Of a stretch of 13,611 nt of DNA, positions 6,840-13,611 are shown in pieces (position 1 is the first letter of the stretch; each line of letters starts with the position of its first letter). The notes beneath the pieces are model-generated. The model worked only from the letters and a program-made list of their open reading frames with translations. It had not been told where the DNA came from and did no database searches. This stretch comes from JBCCGE01 sp039029455 (GTDB taxonomy: Bacteria > Pseudomonadota > Gammaproteobacteria > Arenicellales > Poriferihabitantaceae). The stretch spans positions 1 to 13,611 of the forward strand of contig JBCCGE010000086.1 in the NCBI GenBank assembly GCA_039029455.1, written 5' to 3'. The position numbers and the translations under genes were made by a program.

Positions 6840-7292
6840 TCAGGGAGACTCCACCGACTGCCGGGTGAGAACAATGATTGACCAATCCATGGTTAGAGCA
6901 GACTCACCATCGGCAGAAGCAACGAGTTTCATCGTCAGATAGCCGCGGTCCGTTCGTTTTGAAGAGAAACGTTTTCCGACCATGGTCACCACCACATCCA
7001 GATCCTGATTCGGATACCAGGGTCGCAACCACTTCAGATTATCGATTCCCGGAGCGCCGACGGCCGCCGTGTCCAGCAACACCTGATCGCAAAACGGCTT
7101 AAAGCAAAGGAGCTGAGTCTGAAAACCGGATGCGACCAGTCCACCAAAATGCGTCTTGCTCGCTTCTTCCTCATCAAGATGGAATCGTTGGGGATCGTAT
7201 CGTTCCGCAAACTCCTTTATCTCGTCGACAGTCAGACCGAGCACAGAATATTCGTGGGTGAAACCATCTTCAAAATCTTCAAAATATTTCAT
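6840..7292 (-). CDS. MaoC-like hotdog-fold dehydratase/hydratase
   Basis: A 150-residue single-hotdog MaoC-like protein. The hydratase motif is visible as FAERYDPQRFHLDEEEA (residues 28-44), where D33 and H38 are in the positions of the catalytic Asp-His pair, followed by HFGGLVASGF (48-57). The family hydrates or dehydrates enoyl-CoA or related beta-hydroxyacyl thioesters; the substrate here is unknown. The protein starts directly with YFEDFEDG, typical of single-domain bacterial MaoC proteins. It starts 20 bp downstream of the decarboxylase stop codon on the same strand and is almost certainly co-transcribed. No strong Shine-Dalgarno precedes the ATG at 7290-7292, so translation may be coupled to the upstream gene. 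Confidence 0.9.
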   Translation of the reverse strand: MKYFEDFEDGFTHEYSVLGLTVDEIKEFAERYDPQRFHLDEEEASKTHFGGLVASGFQTQLLCFKPFCDQVLLDTAAVGAPGIDNLKWLRPWYPNQDLDVVVTMVGKRFSSKRTDRGYLTMKLVASADGESALTMDWSIIVLTRQSVESP

Positions 7293-7312
7293 CGTCGAAA
7301 CCCGTGTATCAG

Positions 7313-8728
7313 TTATTCAATCTCTGCCTGCACTGACTTCCAGGCCTGCGTGATTTCACGAATGAGTGTTTTCGCGTGTTCATCGGTAGTCGCATAGTTG
7401 ATCACTGAAATTCGGATGATCGTTCTCCCTCTCCATTCGCCGTGCGTCGGATAAACCCGGCCATTTCCTTGTACGGCTTCCAGTACGACTTTAGTTAAAC
7501 GATCACCCTCTTCGCCCTCACCACACGCCAGAGCCAACTGATTAGAGACAACGTCATTGAGAATCTGGAGTCCCGACACTTTTGATAATTCATCGGCAAT
7601 GTAACGGGCGAGGCGGCAGTGGCGGGAAACCAATTCAATCACACCGGATCTCCCCAGATGCTTAAGTATGGCGTAACTCGGCACGCCCCGTGCCCGTCGT
7701 GATAACTCCGGAGTCGAATCAGTAGGTTCCCAGTGATCCGTCGTTTGTGGCAGGTACGCCCCTCGGGCCGACATGGAGGCCACCAGCGGTTCCCTGTTCC
7801 TGACGATCACCATTCCCGCATCAAACGGCGCATTCAGCCACTTGTGCAGATCAATCGCCCAACTGTCCGCCCGTTGAACATCCTTCAACCGATCCGCCAG
7901 GTCCGGTACAGCAGACAGCCAAAGACCAAATGCGCCATCCACATGCACCCATCCATTTTTTGCCTTTATGATTGGTATCAGTTCTTCAAACGGATCAAAG
8001 GCACCGGAGTTAATCTGTCCTGCCTGCAGGATTACCATAGGGGGATTGTCGCATTCTTCAACGGCTGAACGCAGTGCCTCCGGGAGCACCCGTCCCTCAG
8101 AATCCACCTGCACGCGCGTGACTCGCCCGGCGCCAAACCCCGCGTATCGAAGCGCCGCAAATGGCGCAGAGTGAGCCGCATCGCTGATTAGAACCGGCAC
8201 ATTGGGCGCGCCAAACAACCCCTGCTGTTCGACGTCCCAGCCCTGCGCGGCCAGTAGCGCATTTCGCGCCGACATGATTCCCACCGTATTTGCCACCGTC
8301 GCGCCGGTCACGATACCCGCACCACACTCGCCCGGCAAACCGAGCAGATCGATCACCCAATCACATACCGTGCGTTCCATACCGGTAATCGCAGGCGTCT
8401 CAAACGCTGAGCCGGCGTTCTGCCCCCACGCAGACACCAATATATCCGCAGCAACACCGACCGGATAAGAGCCCCCTAAAACATAACCATAGAAATTTCC
8501 GGACGACATCTGATTCAGCGCACCGTCGCTGTTGCGGACCATCTCATCGATCACCGCATCCGCTGGCAGCCCATGTTCGTTCAATGGCTGACGAAACCGT
8601 GCCACCGCATCATCAGTCGATACAGACGGTCGGATCGGCAATTCAGGGACTTTTCTCCGATAGGTAGTTCCCGCGTCGACAGCGGATTTAATCGCTTTCT
8701 CTTCGTCGTCTGTTAATCCCGAGGGCAT
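7313..8728 (-). CDS. PLP-dependent decarboxylase (group II, fold type I)
   Basis: A 471-residue cytoplasmic enzyme of the group II pyridoxal-phosphate decarboxylases (relatives include aromatic amino acid, glutamate and tyrosine decarboxylases). Visible features: TGAT (residues 141-144) at the PLP phosphate loop, H186 in SDAAH that stacks on the cofactor ring, D264 in HVDGAFG that contacts the pyridine nitrogen, and the Schiff-base lysine K296 in DLHKWLN. GNFYGYV (77-83) and the C-terminal RISVINYATT complete the family pattern. The length is normal. Some family members act as aldehyde synthases or lyases rather than simple decarboxylases, so the substrate (an amino acid or amine) is open. 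The ATG start lacks a clear Shine-Dalgarno. It is the first gene of a two-gene unit with the MaoC protein. Confidence 0.9.
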   Translation of the reverse strand: MPSGLTDDEEKAIKSAVDAGTTYRRKVPELPIRPSVSTDDAVARFRQPLNEHGLPADAVIDEMVRNSDGALNQMSSGNFYGYVLGGSYPVGVAADILVSAWGQNAGSAFETPAITGMERTVCDWVIDLLGLPGECGAGIVTGATVANTVGIMSARNALLAAQGWDVEQQGLFGAPNVPVLISDAAHSAPFAALRYAGFGAGRVTRVQVDSEGRVLPEALRSAVEECDNPPMVILQAGQINSGAFDPFEELIPIIKAKNGWVHVDGAFGLWLSAVPDLADRLKDVQRADSWAIDLHKWLNAPFDAGMVIVRNREPLVASMSARGAYLPQTTDHWEPTDSTPELSRRARGVPSYAILKHLGRSGVIELVSRHCRLARYIADELSKVSGLQILNDVVSNQLALACGEGEEGDRLTKVVLEAVQGNGRVYPTHGEWRGRTIIRISVINYATTDEHAKTLIREITQAWKSVQAEIE

Positions 8729-8810
8729 AGGATTCAGGTGGTTGTTTGATCGTTAATTGATAAGGGTTGAGTTTGAGACTATTACCATCCGCACGGGGCG
8801 AAGGTGGAGC

Positions 8811-9203
8811 CTAAGCTTCATCGACCTCAGCGCAGATTGCATAAATAGAAAATGTTGCTGCGGCGGGTGTTGCTCCCTCATTAAGAGTAATCCTTACAAG
8901 CCATCCTTCTGAGTTCGAAAACGGATAAGAACCCATCAGTACATGTTGTGTCCCGCCTGTAGTCGCACCTCCTCCCAATACTTTTTTGCCTTCCGGACAT
9001 AAGATGGGTGAAGCCACTACTGCTCCGGAACCCGGGTTGATTGAAGAACTACTGCTCACCAATTCATAACCTTTCACCGCTGATTTCTCCTCCCCGCCCA
9101 ACGGTACTACCACGACCTTACTCTGAGCAAACGTATACCCAATGCTTAGAACAGATAGAAATATCGCAAGGATGGACGTACGTAACTTTATCGTCTGTAT
9201 CAT
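8811..9203 (-). CDS. Small secreted protein with one cysteine pair
   Basis: A 130-residue exported protein of unknown function. The signal peptide is clear (KLRTS, a hydrophobic stretch, cleavage after TFA at residue 26). The mature part is beta-rich: KVVVVPLGG (29-37), then LCPEGKKVLGGGATTGG (68-84) and FSIYAICAEVDEA at the end. C69 and C124 are the only cysteines and probably form a disulfide. The CPxGKKVLGGG pattern recurs in uncharacterised bacterial surface proteins, often next to fibre-like or collagen-like sequences; no activity is known to me. The ATG at 9201-9203 has an excellent Shine-Dalgarno (AGAGGAGGT, plus-strand 9211-9219) seven bases away, immediately preceded by a hairpin. 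It ends 82 bp before the decarboxylase start on the same strand, with no terminator seen, so read-through is possible. Confidence 0.75.
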   Translation of the reverse strand: MIQTIKLRTSILAIFLSVLSIGYTFAQSKVVVVPLGGEEKSAVKGYELVSSSSSINPGSGAVVASPILCPEGKKVLGGGATTGGTQHVLMGSYPFSNSEGWLVRITLNEGATPAAATFSIYAICAEVDEA

Positions 9204-9220
9204 TTTGGAAACCTCCTCTA

Positions 9221-9235
9221 CTGTTTTTGAAACAG
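9221..9235 (-). promoter_or_regulatory. Leader hairpin next to the Shine-Dalgarno of the 130-residue protein gene
   Basis: Perfect six-base arms CTGTTT and AAACAG with a three-base loop, ending one base upstream of the AGAGGAGGT ribosome site. Such a stem could expose or modulate the ribosome site or stabilise the mRNA 5' end. Its role is inference. Confidence 0.4.
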
Positions 9236-9283
9236 CATATTAACCCGGATCAGTGAGGTGGATAGAGAAAAACGAAACGGCCG

Positions 9284-9298
9284 TCACTACAGTAGTGA
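9284..9298. promoter_or_regulatory. Palindromic candidate operator upstream of the 130-residue protein gene
   Basis: A perfect seven-base inverted repeat, TCACTAC and GTAGTGA, around a single central A, about 80 bp upstream of the start codon. The compact dyad and its position suit a dimeric regulator's site; no regulator gene is nearby. Confidence 0.35.
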
Positions 9299-10037
9299 TC
9301 CATACGTGGGTACGAAACGATTACTGATCTAAAAGCCCTCTGATAACCACGTCAGCTGTCCATCTGATTTTTTGCACTTGCTGGCGGAAACGTAGAGCTG
9401 CATTGTCAGCAGAAGTCGACGATCGTATCGACGTTGATTCAGCTCATTGTGATACGTTATTCCTACCTTTGTCGTAATCTCGATCACCTTCACCTCGTCC
9501 TCCATAAGTGCGCTCACTATTTTGCAGAATCAGTCGCCTGCTTTTCAGCATAGCCGCGGTTAGAGTGAGTTTAATGTGCGACAGGCCAAGATTTAACACC
9601 AAGGCAGCAATTGCGTTTTTGTCAGTCCTCTGGGGGTATTTCGCAACGCTATTGCGGTAACCAACTCCGACACTCGCACTTTCAGCGCGAATCAGTTCGC
9701 AACTGTTTGTGAGGAAAAAGGAGTAGGCAGATAGCCACTGAAATCACTCGGGCCTTTCTGTGGTTTCAGAATCATCCCAAAGATATTTCGTTTTAAGGGA
9801 TTTGGTAATTCCCATGCTCTCCAGATGAATGAGAATGCCCAATCTCCCGGTGATTGCCACCTTGGTGCGACAGTTTTCACCGAACCTACCACACCTTATT
9901 GTGGTTGACAGATCGTCTTCTACGGATTGCGCCGATACACGCTTGTGGTCATCCGACTAAGACTTATGACTAATTGTTTCGATATATACCTCGGTTGAAC
10001 ATCGAATGATGGTCAGACCCAAAGCAAATTTAGATTT

Positions 10038-11075
10038 ATGATTATTCTACGAACCACAGCTATTTTACTACTTCCAATCGTCTGCTCTATCAACGCATTC
10101 GCCATTGATACTCCGATATTCGATCGTGACAGCATTTATGGCACCTGGACTACAAGTTACGGAACAATGTTTATCGGCCAGTCTACAAAATATGTGGCGG
10201 AATACTCTTCAGACGGGGGTAGGATCGTGGGCAACAGCAGCGATCGGACCGTGAGTGGATTCTGGGTTGAAAACGGTTCGGCCGAAAAATGCGACAGTCA
10301 AAAAGACGGCAGTTTCCATTGGGGTCGGTTCGAGGCCAGTTTTAATGCTGACTTCACAGTGTTCTCAGGAAAGTGGGGGTATTGCAACAAGCCTGCTACC
10401 CAACCATGGAACGGCTCCCGAGCAGCGGCCGAGCGTATTGCCGAAACTCCCATCGCACAGCAAGCGGGCTGCCCTTTTCCCAGTCTTATAGCTGAATTAG
10501 AAAAGAACACTCGAGATGGAATAAACCGGAAACTCAGGACCTTTCGGCGGGCAATCGATGATTTCGAGAAGAACACACGTCCTAAGCTCTGTATAGACAA
10601 CACCGAGGCCAGCATGACTCTCAGCGAGCCAAACTACGTGAGAATGCCATTCGACTACCTGCGCGACAACTTGAAAGTCTATGCTGCAGCTGCTCCTGTT
10701 GAAGCCAAAGCGGCCTCAAAGTTACTTGAATGGCTGTTGGGAAAAATTCTCGACAGCAAAGACAGAATAGATAGCCCAGAAGCGGCGTGGCAGGAATATC
10801 AGGATATACAAGCGATGCGTAAAAACACTATTAGCAACCTGGAAACAACGTTAAAAAAGAATATGTGTCGCTATTTACCGGAGCTCGAAAAAGCAAGAAC
10901 AATACTCGCACAGGTAGATCAGGACGCTGTACTTGCGAATTCTAAATGTAACAACTATCAGCGAAGCGATGCGGTCTATAAGGCACAACTCATCAGCGAG
11001 CAGTTAAAGCGAGAGTTTAGAGACCTTCTGCCAAATGCCGGCGGCTTCGATGCGATTAAATCGTTATGCAGTTAG
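10038..11075 (+). CDS. Secreted protein: beta-rich N-terminal domain plus helical C-terminal region
   Basis: A 345-residue exported protein that I cannot name. Signal peptide: residues 1-22, cleavage after AFA. Residues 33-128 form a beta-rich module with GTWTTSYGTM, GFWVE, HWGRFEASF and FSGKWGYC, then WNGSR. This Gly/Trp-rich pattern recurs in uncharacterised proteobacterial proteins and looks like a small barrel; C85 and C116 may be linked. Residues 140-345 are mainly helical and charged (AELEKNTRDGINRKLRTF, then LISEQLKREFRDLL), with further cysteines at 145, 185, 277, 304 and 344, suggesting disulfides in an oxidising compartment. Total cysteines in the mature chain are seven, so one may be unpaired. 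The ATG at 10038 gives a standard signal peptide but has no obvious Shine-Dalgarno. It stands alone on the plus strand. Confidence 0.75.
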   Translation: MIILRTTAILLLPIVCSINAFAIDTPIFDRDSIYGTWTTSYGTMFIGQSTKYVAEYSSDGGRIVGNSSDRTVSGFWVENGSAEKCDSQKDGSFHWGRFEASFNADFTVFSGKWGYCNKPATQPWNGSRAAAERIAETPIAQQAGCPFPSLIAELEKNTRDGINRKLRTFRRAIDDFEKNTRPKLCIDNTEASMTLSEPNYVRMPFDYLRDNLKVYAAAAPVEAKAASKLLEWLLGKILDSKDRIDSPEAAWQEYQDIQAMRKNTISNLETTLKKNMCRYLPELEKARTILAQVDQDAVLANSKCNNYQRSDAVYKAQLISEQLKREFRDLLPNAGGFDAIKSLCS

Positions 11076-11274
11076 GACATAAAACCCGGAGTTTTGTGCG
11101 CAAGAGCCCGACAGGTATTGTCATTATATAGATAGGTAATTGTTTGAGCCTGCAGATCAACTGTTTGATGGTTAACCACACTCACTTTTAATCTAGTGTA
11201 ATTGTGAAAATTTACGTTTCATAAGCTAAAGACAGGAGTATGATCTGAAAATGAATCGATTCTGGAGGTCTACA

Positions 11275-12225
11275 ATGCAAATCGTCAGACTGTTCACCGC
11301 TACTTTGTTTTTCTTTTCATCGATAGCGGCTGCACAAAATGTAATCACGGTTTCCGCGACAGGGGGAGATTTTTCCGATCCTGCAGATGCGCTCGATGCG
11401 ATTGGCACCACACTTCCATCGGCATCAGCCGCCAACCGATATCTGGTTCGCATCCTGCCCGGTCGATATCAGGTAAATCGTCCCGTTGATATGCAACCGT
11501 ATGTCGATCTGGAAGGTTCCGGCATTCACACCACGCTGATACGCGGCACGATTCCCTGGAACTTTGGTGGAGATATAGACAACAATCAGGGTGTTATAAA
11601 TGCAGCGTCCCGATCTGAAATACGACATCTGACGATACGTAATACCGAAACATCAGTGTCCGCGATAGGCATTGGGATATTCGGAACCCGGGGCACACGC
11701 ATTACCGATGTCCGCTCAGTTGCGCGAGGCGGAGCGGATTCGAGCGCGGCATGGAAATACGGGATCAGGGTTCAGAACAGCACCAATCTCCAGATACACA
11801 GAGCCATCTCTCGGGGCACGACATCAGAATCGACCCTCTGTCAGGGCATAACACTGCGAAATTCAGCGGCGACTATAAGCAATAGTCGACTGGTCGCCCG
11901 TAACTGCACTATTGCACTTGGGCTGGTCGTCGATGACGGCAGCGACGTTATCGTAAGAGATTCAACAATGATTGGTGAGGGTTCGATCAACGGCATCAGC
12001 GTCAGCGCGGCGGACGGCATCGAAGGGTCAGAGACCCTATTGTCCGTCAGAGACAGTATCCTGATTGGACAAGTCTCTGAGGGCGTACCCGATGAGGTTG
12101 GTTTTTCTGAAATCCGAATTTCTCATTCTGAACTAACCGGGTCGGTAAGCGGCAGTCCGAAATGTTTTGCAAGTCACGATCCGCTTCTAAATGTTCTCAC
12201 AAGCACGTGTGTACCGGCGCCCTAA
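11275..12225 (+). CDS. Secreted right-handed beta-helix protein
   Basis: A 316-residue exported protein. Signal peptide MQIVRLFTATLFFFSSIAAA, then the entry to a parallel beta-helix: VITVSATGGDFSDPADAL (residues 22-39), YLVRILPGRY (56-65) and YVDLEGSG (76-83). Repeated strand-turn rungs follow, such as SEIRHLTIRN, TRITDVRSVARG, ATISNSRLVARN and VIVRDSTMIGEG. This fold is shared by pectin lyases, pectin methylesterases and phage or surface adhesins. I see no pectinase catalytic pattern, so binding or a structural surface role is as likely as a carbohydrate-active one. An ATG at 11251 would add eight residues; the ATG at 11275 is preferred because GGAGG (11264-11268) lies six bases upstream and it begins a compact signal peptide. 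Two cysteine-bearing segments at the end (KCFAS, STC) may be bonded. Confidence 0.8.
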   Translation: MQIVRLFTATLFFFSSIAAAQNVITVSATGGDFSDPADALDAIGTTLPSASAANRYLVRILPGRYQVNRPVDMQPYVDLEGSGIHTTLIRGTIPWNFGGDIDNNQGVINAASRSEIRHLTIRNTETSVSAIGIGIFGTRGTRITDVRSVARGGADSSAAWKYGIRVQNSTNLQIHRAISRGTTSESTLCQGITLRNSAATISNSRLVARNCTIALGLVVDDGSDVIVRDSTMIGEGSINGISVSAADGIEGSETLLSVRDSILIGQVSEGVPDEVGFSEIRISHSELTGSVSGSPKCFASHDPLLNVLTSTCVPAP

Positions 12226-12240
12226 GTTTCGAGTAAAGCG

Positions 12241-12266
12241 GAATCTTTCCATCCCGCGAAAGACTC
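12241..12266 (+). terminator. Stem-loop downstream of the beta-helix gene
   Basis: Arms at 12241-12249 and 12258-12266 pair over nine positions with one mismatch around an eight-base loop, 15 bp after the stop codon. No T-run follows, so a classical intrinsic terminator is doubtful; it may mark the 3' end of the transcript. Confidence 0.3.
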
Positions 12267-12363
12267 AAGTGCCTATGTGACCTTGAATCGATCGTGGGAT
12301 GTTGATGGTGGCTCAGGAAAACGTGGTCTGTCTCCAATGTAACCCAATGTGACGCGGGGCAGG

Positions 12364-12848
12364 TTACGAAGTATTTCCTCGGTCTCTGACTGGCATTAAC
12401 CTATCGAACCCAATCAAGTTCCAACTTGCCTTCAAGAGTAAATACCTGCTCATTTCTTGGGCATCAATTAATTCGTAGTACGTTGATTTTCTATCTAGCT
12501 TTGCTCCGCCATGTGCTGCCCTCTCGTCGCGAGCTCCACGCAGTTTGCTGATTTTATCGATAATAGGTTCTTCATGAGCGTTCTCATGGGGAAATCCAAC
12601 GACTTCGTTCAAGTCAATCCCAATTTTCTCGAATTTCTGTAGAAGGCGTTCGTTACCTTGGGGCATTCGTGGAAGCGCCCCCCCATATATTGTCTCGATA
12701 ACCTTGTAGAAGTGGTGTAATGCAATTTCAACCTTAACTGACTCGGATATGGTTAAAGGAACTAGTGCTGTGTCTGCCAATACTTTACTGTAATCCGTAA
12801 TTAACTCTTGGGAAATACTAAGTGCTTCTCTCAGGAAAAGTGACGCAT
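12364..12848 (-). pseudogene. C-terminal fragment of a HEPN-like protein
   Basis: About 160 residues of a helical protein whose N-terminus is missing. Recognisable sequence starts near ITYASLFLREALSIS and runs to the TAA stop at 12364-12366. The segment KISKLRGARDERAAHGG carries R-x5-H (R, then H before GG), the signature of HEPN domains, many of which are RNases in toxins and defence proteins; some HEPN-type proteins are only binding domains. No methionine occurs in the native part before MPQGNE, and upstream the frame runs into the GC-rich dehydrogenase sequence, where the encoded residues are just an off-frame reading. The fragment therefore lost its start at the junction near 12850. Its local composition is AT-rich: 25 of 60 bases G+C at 12721-12780. 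Confidence 0.55.
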
Positions 12849-13611
12849 ACGTGATAACAGGTCTGTCGACAGCCCGGAGATCAGCAGGTCGCCCTTCCAG
12901 TCGCCGAACACATCGCCGGTATAGGTGATCATGTTGCCGGGGGCGATCACGGGCGTCCACGACACCGCCGGTGCGGCGAACTCGGGCCGCGTGTCGTGAT
13001 CGGGGATCGGCCGGCCGTCATAGTGCTTGCCGTTCGAGACCACCGGGTAGCCGTAGTTGGCGCCGCGCTCGATGTAGTTGAGTTCATCACCGCCGGCAGG
13101 CCCGTGCTCGACCACCCACAGCGCGCCGTCCATATCGAACGCCATGCCGAGCGGGTTCCGATGCCCGAGCGACCACACCTCCGAGTAGACGCCCGCGCTG
13201 CCGATGCTGGGCTCTTTCTCGCGCAGATCCACAAACGGGTTGTCCTGCGGGATCTGGCCGTTCTGGTACAGGCGAATCACCTTGCCCATGCTGCTCTGCA
13301 TGTCCTGCGACGGCGTGAACTTCTGCCGGTCGCCGGACGAGATCCACAGGTAGCCTTTGTCGTCCATCGCCAGGCGATGGCCGTAGTGACCGTAGCCCAT
13401 CACCTTCGGGTACTGGCGCCAGATCACCTCGACATCGCTGAGCGTGCCGCCGCGCTGGCGCAGGTTGAGTTTCGCGCTCGCAACGGCCGCGCCGCGGGTG
13501 CGTCCCGTGCCGCCCTCAGCTTAGCTCAGGAAGATGACGCCGTTCTTTTCGAACTCGGGTTGCACGAGCACATCGCCAAAGCCGCCATGACCGCCATAAT
13601 CGACGTCGGGA
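12831..13611 (-). pseudogene. Fragment of a PQQ-dependent sugar dehydrogenase (glucose/sorbosone type), interrupted
   Basis: Part of a periplasmic soluble PQQ-type aldose dehydrogenase (GSDH/YliI family, beta-propeller). Reading the minus strand from the window edge: DYGGHGGFGDV, VIFLS, then a TAA at 13521-13523 where the family usually has Tyr (LSYAE), then AEGGTGRTRGAAVASAKL in the same frame. Beyond this come GHYGHRLA (the expected catalytic His), SSGDRQKF, SLGHRNPLG, EHGPAGGDELN and NYGYP, all typical. The chain stops shortly after GDLLISGL, where normal members continue, because the sequence changes near 12850. It is thus missing its C-terminus, has an internal stop, and extends past the window's right edge. 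Its composition is very GC-rich (43 of 60 at 13141-13200), unlike the rest of the window. Confidence 0.85.
12835..12860. other. Sequence junction between unlike segments
   Basis: Within about 25 bases the sequence changes from AT-richer DNA encoding the HEPN-like fragment to GC-rich DNA encoding the dehydrogenase. Both genes are cut here and both read on the minus strand, in different frames. No inverted repeat, target duplication or integrase is seen at the join. It is either a real recombination/deletion point or an assembly chimera. Confidence 0.6.

Larger units (their letters stand above)
9204..10037. other. 834-bp gene-poor region
   Basis: No gene can be supported here. Contents: the leader of the 130-residue protein gene with a hairpin and a palindrome (listed separately); a minus-strand frame at 9329-9517 with no ribosome site or recognisable family; and a minus-strand frame from 9892 to 9593 interrupted by a single TGA at 9692-9694. 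A hairpin ACCACA/TGTGGT lies at 9888-9905. The promoter of the plus-strand gene at 10038 must be near the right edge, but no convincing hexamers were found. The stretch may be a degraded gene, an unrecognised RNA or simple spacer. Confidence 0.5.

Noticed and set aside
760..9203. A complete hydroxyproline-betaine catabolic cluster
   Set aside because: Only an epimerase-like gene and a betaine-type carrier are present, 2.5 kb apart and on opposite strands; the demethylation enzymes are missing.
9329..9517. 62-codon minus-strand frame in the gene-poor region
   Set aside because: No convincing Shine-Dalgarno and no family resemblance; length is within chance expectation.
11077..11099. Stem-loop just after the 345-residue protein gene as a terminator
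   Set aside because: The stem is mostly A-T and has no following T-run; thermodynamic support is doubtful.
12849..12960. N-terminal ~37 residues of the apparent 198-residue HEPN-like frame
   Set aside because: They are an off-frame reading of the GC-rich dehydrogenase gene, Arg-rich and unrelated to the rest of the protein.

Overview
The window looks like chromosomal DNA from a proteobacterium, most likely an uncultured, perhaps marine, gammaproteobacterium. The grounds are a BCCT betaine-type transporter, an enolase-superfamily enzyme resembling hydroxyproline-betaine epimerase, an ACT-domain protein of the DUF2241 type, and several Sec-exported proteins of proteobacterial style. Base composition is moderate over most of the window. 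Taxonomy is inference; there is no rRNA or marker gene. No tRNA, rRNA, CRISPR array or intact transposase was found.

Layout. Positions 180-4537 are all on the minus strand: a DoxX-like membrane protein, an ACT-domain protein 67 bp downstream of an epimerase of the mandelate-racemase/HpbD group, a GNAT acetyltransferase, a SnoaL-like protein and a two-domain secreted protein. A 148-bp long-palindrome MITE-like element lies between the SnoaL-like and GNAT genes, and the SnoaL stop codon falls inside its terminal repeat. A plus-strand BCCT transporter follows, with a TTGACA promoter, repeated GTATAC palindromes and a good intrinsic terminator. Convergent to it is a two-gene minus-strand unit: a PLP-dependent decarboxylase and a MaoC-fold protein.

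Positions 8811-12225 hold three exported proteins of poorly known function: a 130-residue two-cysteine protein, a 345-residue beta-barrel-like plus helical protein, and a beta-helix protein. A gene-poor stretch of 834 bp (9204-10037) separates the first from the second. The right end (12364-13611) is different. An AT-richer fragment of a HEPN-like protein abuts a strongly GC-rich fragment of a PQQ-type sugar dehydrogenase. Both are truncated at the same point near 12850, and the dehydrogenase also carries an in-frame stop codon. This is either a recombination junction or a chimeric assembly.

How the genes may work together. The epimerase and the BCCT carrier could both serve quaternary-ammonium (betaine) compounds, but the demethylases of the known hydroxyproline-betaine route are not in the window, so this is only a hypothesis. 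The decarboxylase and MaoC protein are probably co-transcribed. I found no complete novel defence or mobile system; the most unusual items are the palindromic element, the transporter control region, the decarboxylase-MaoC pair and the 12850 junction.
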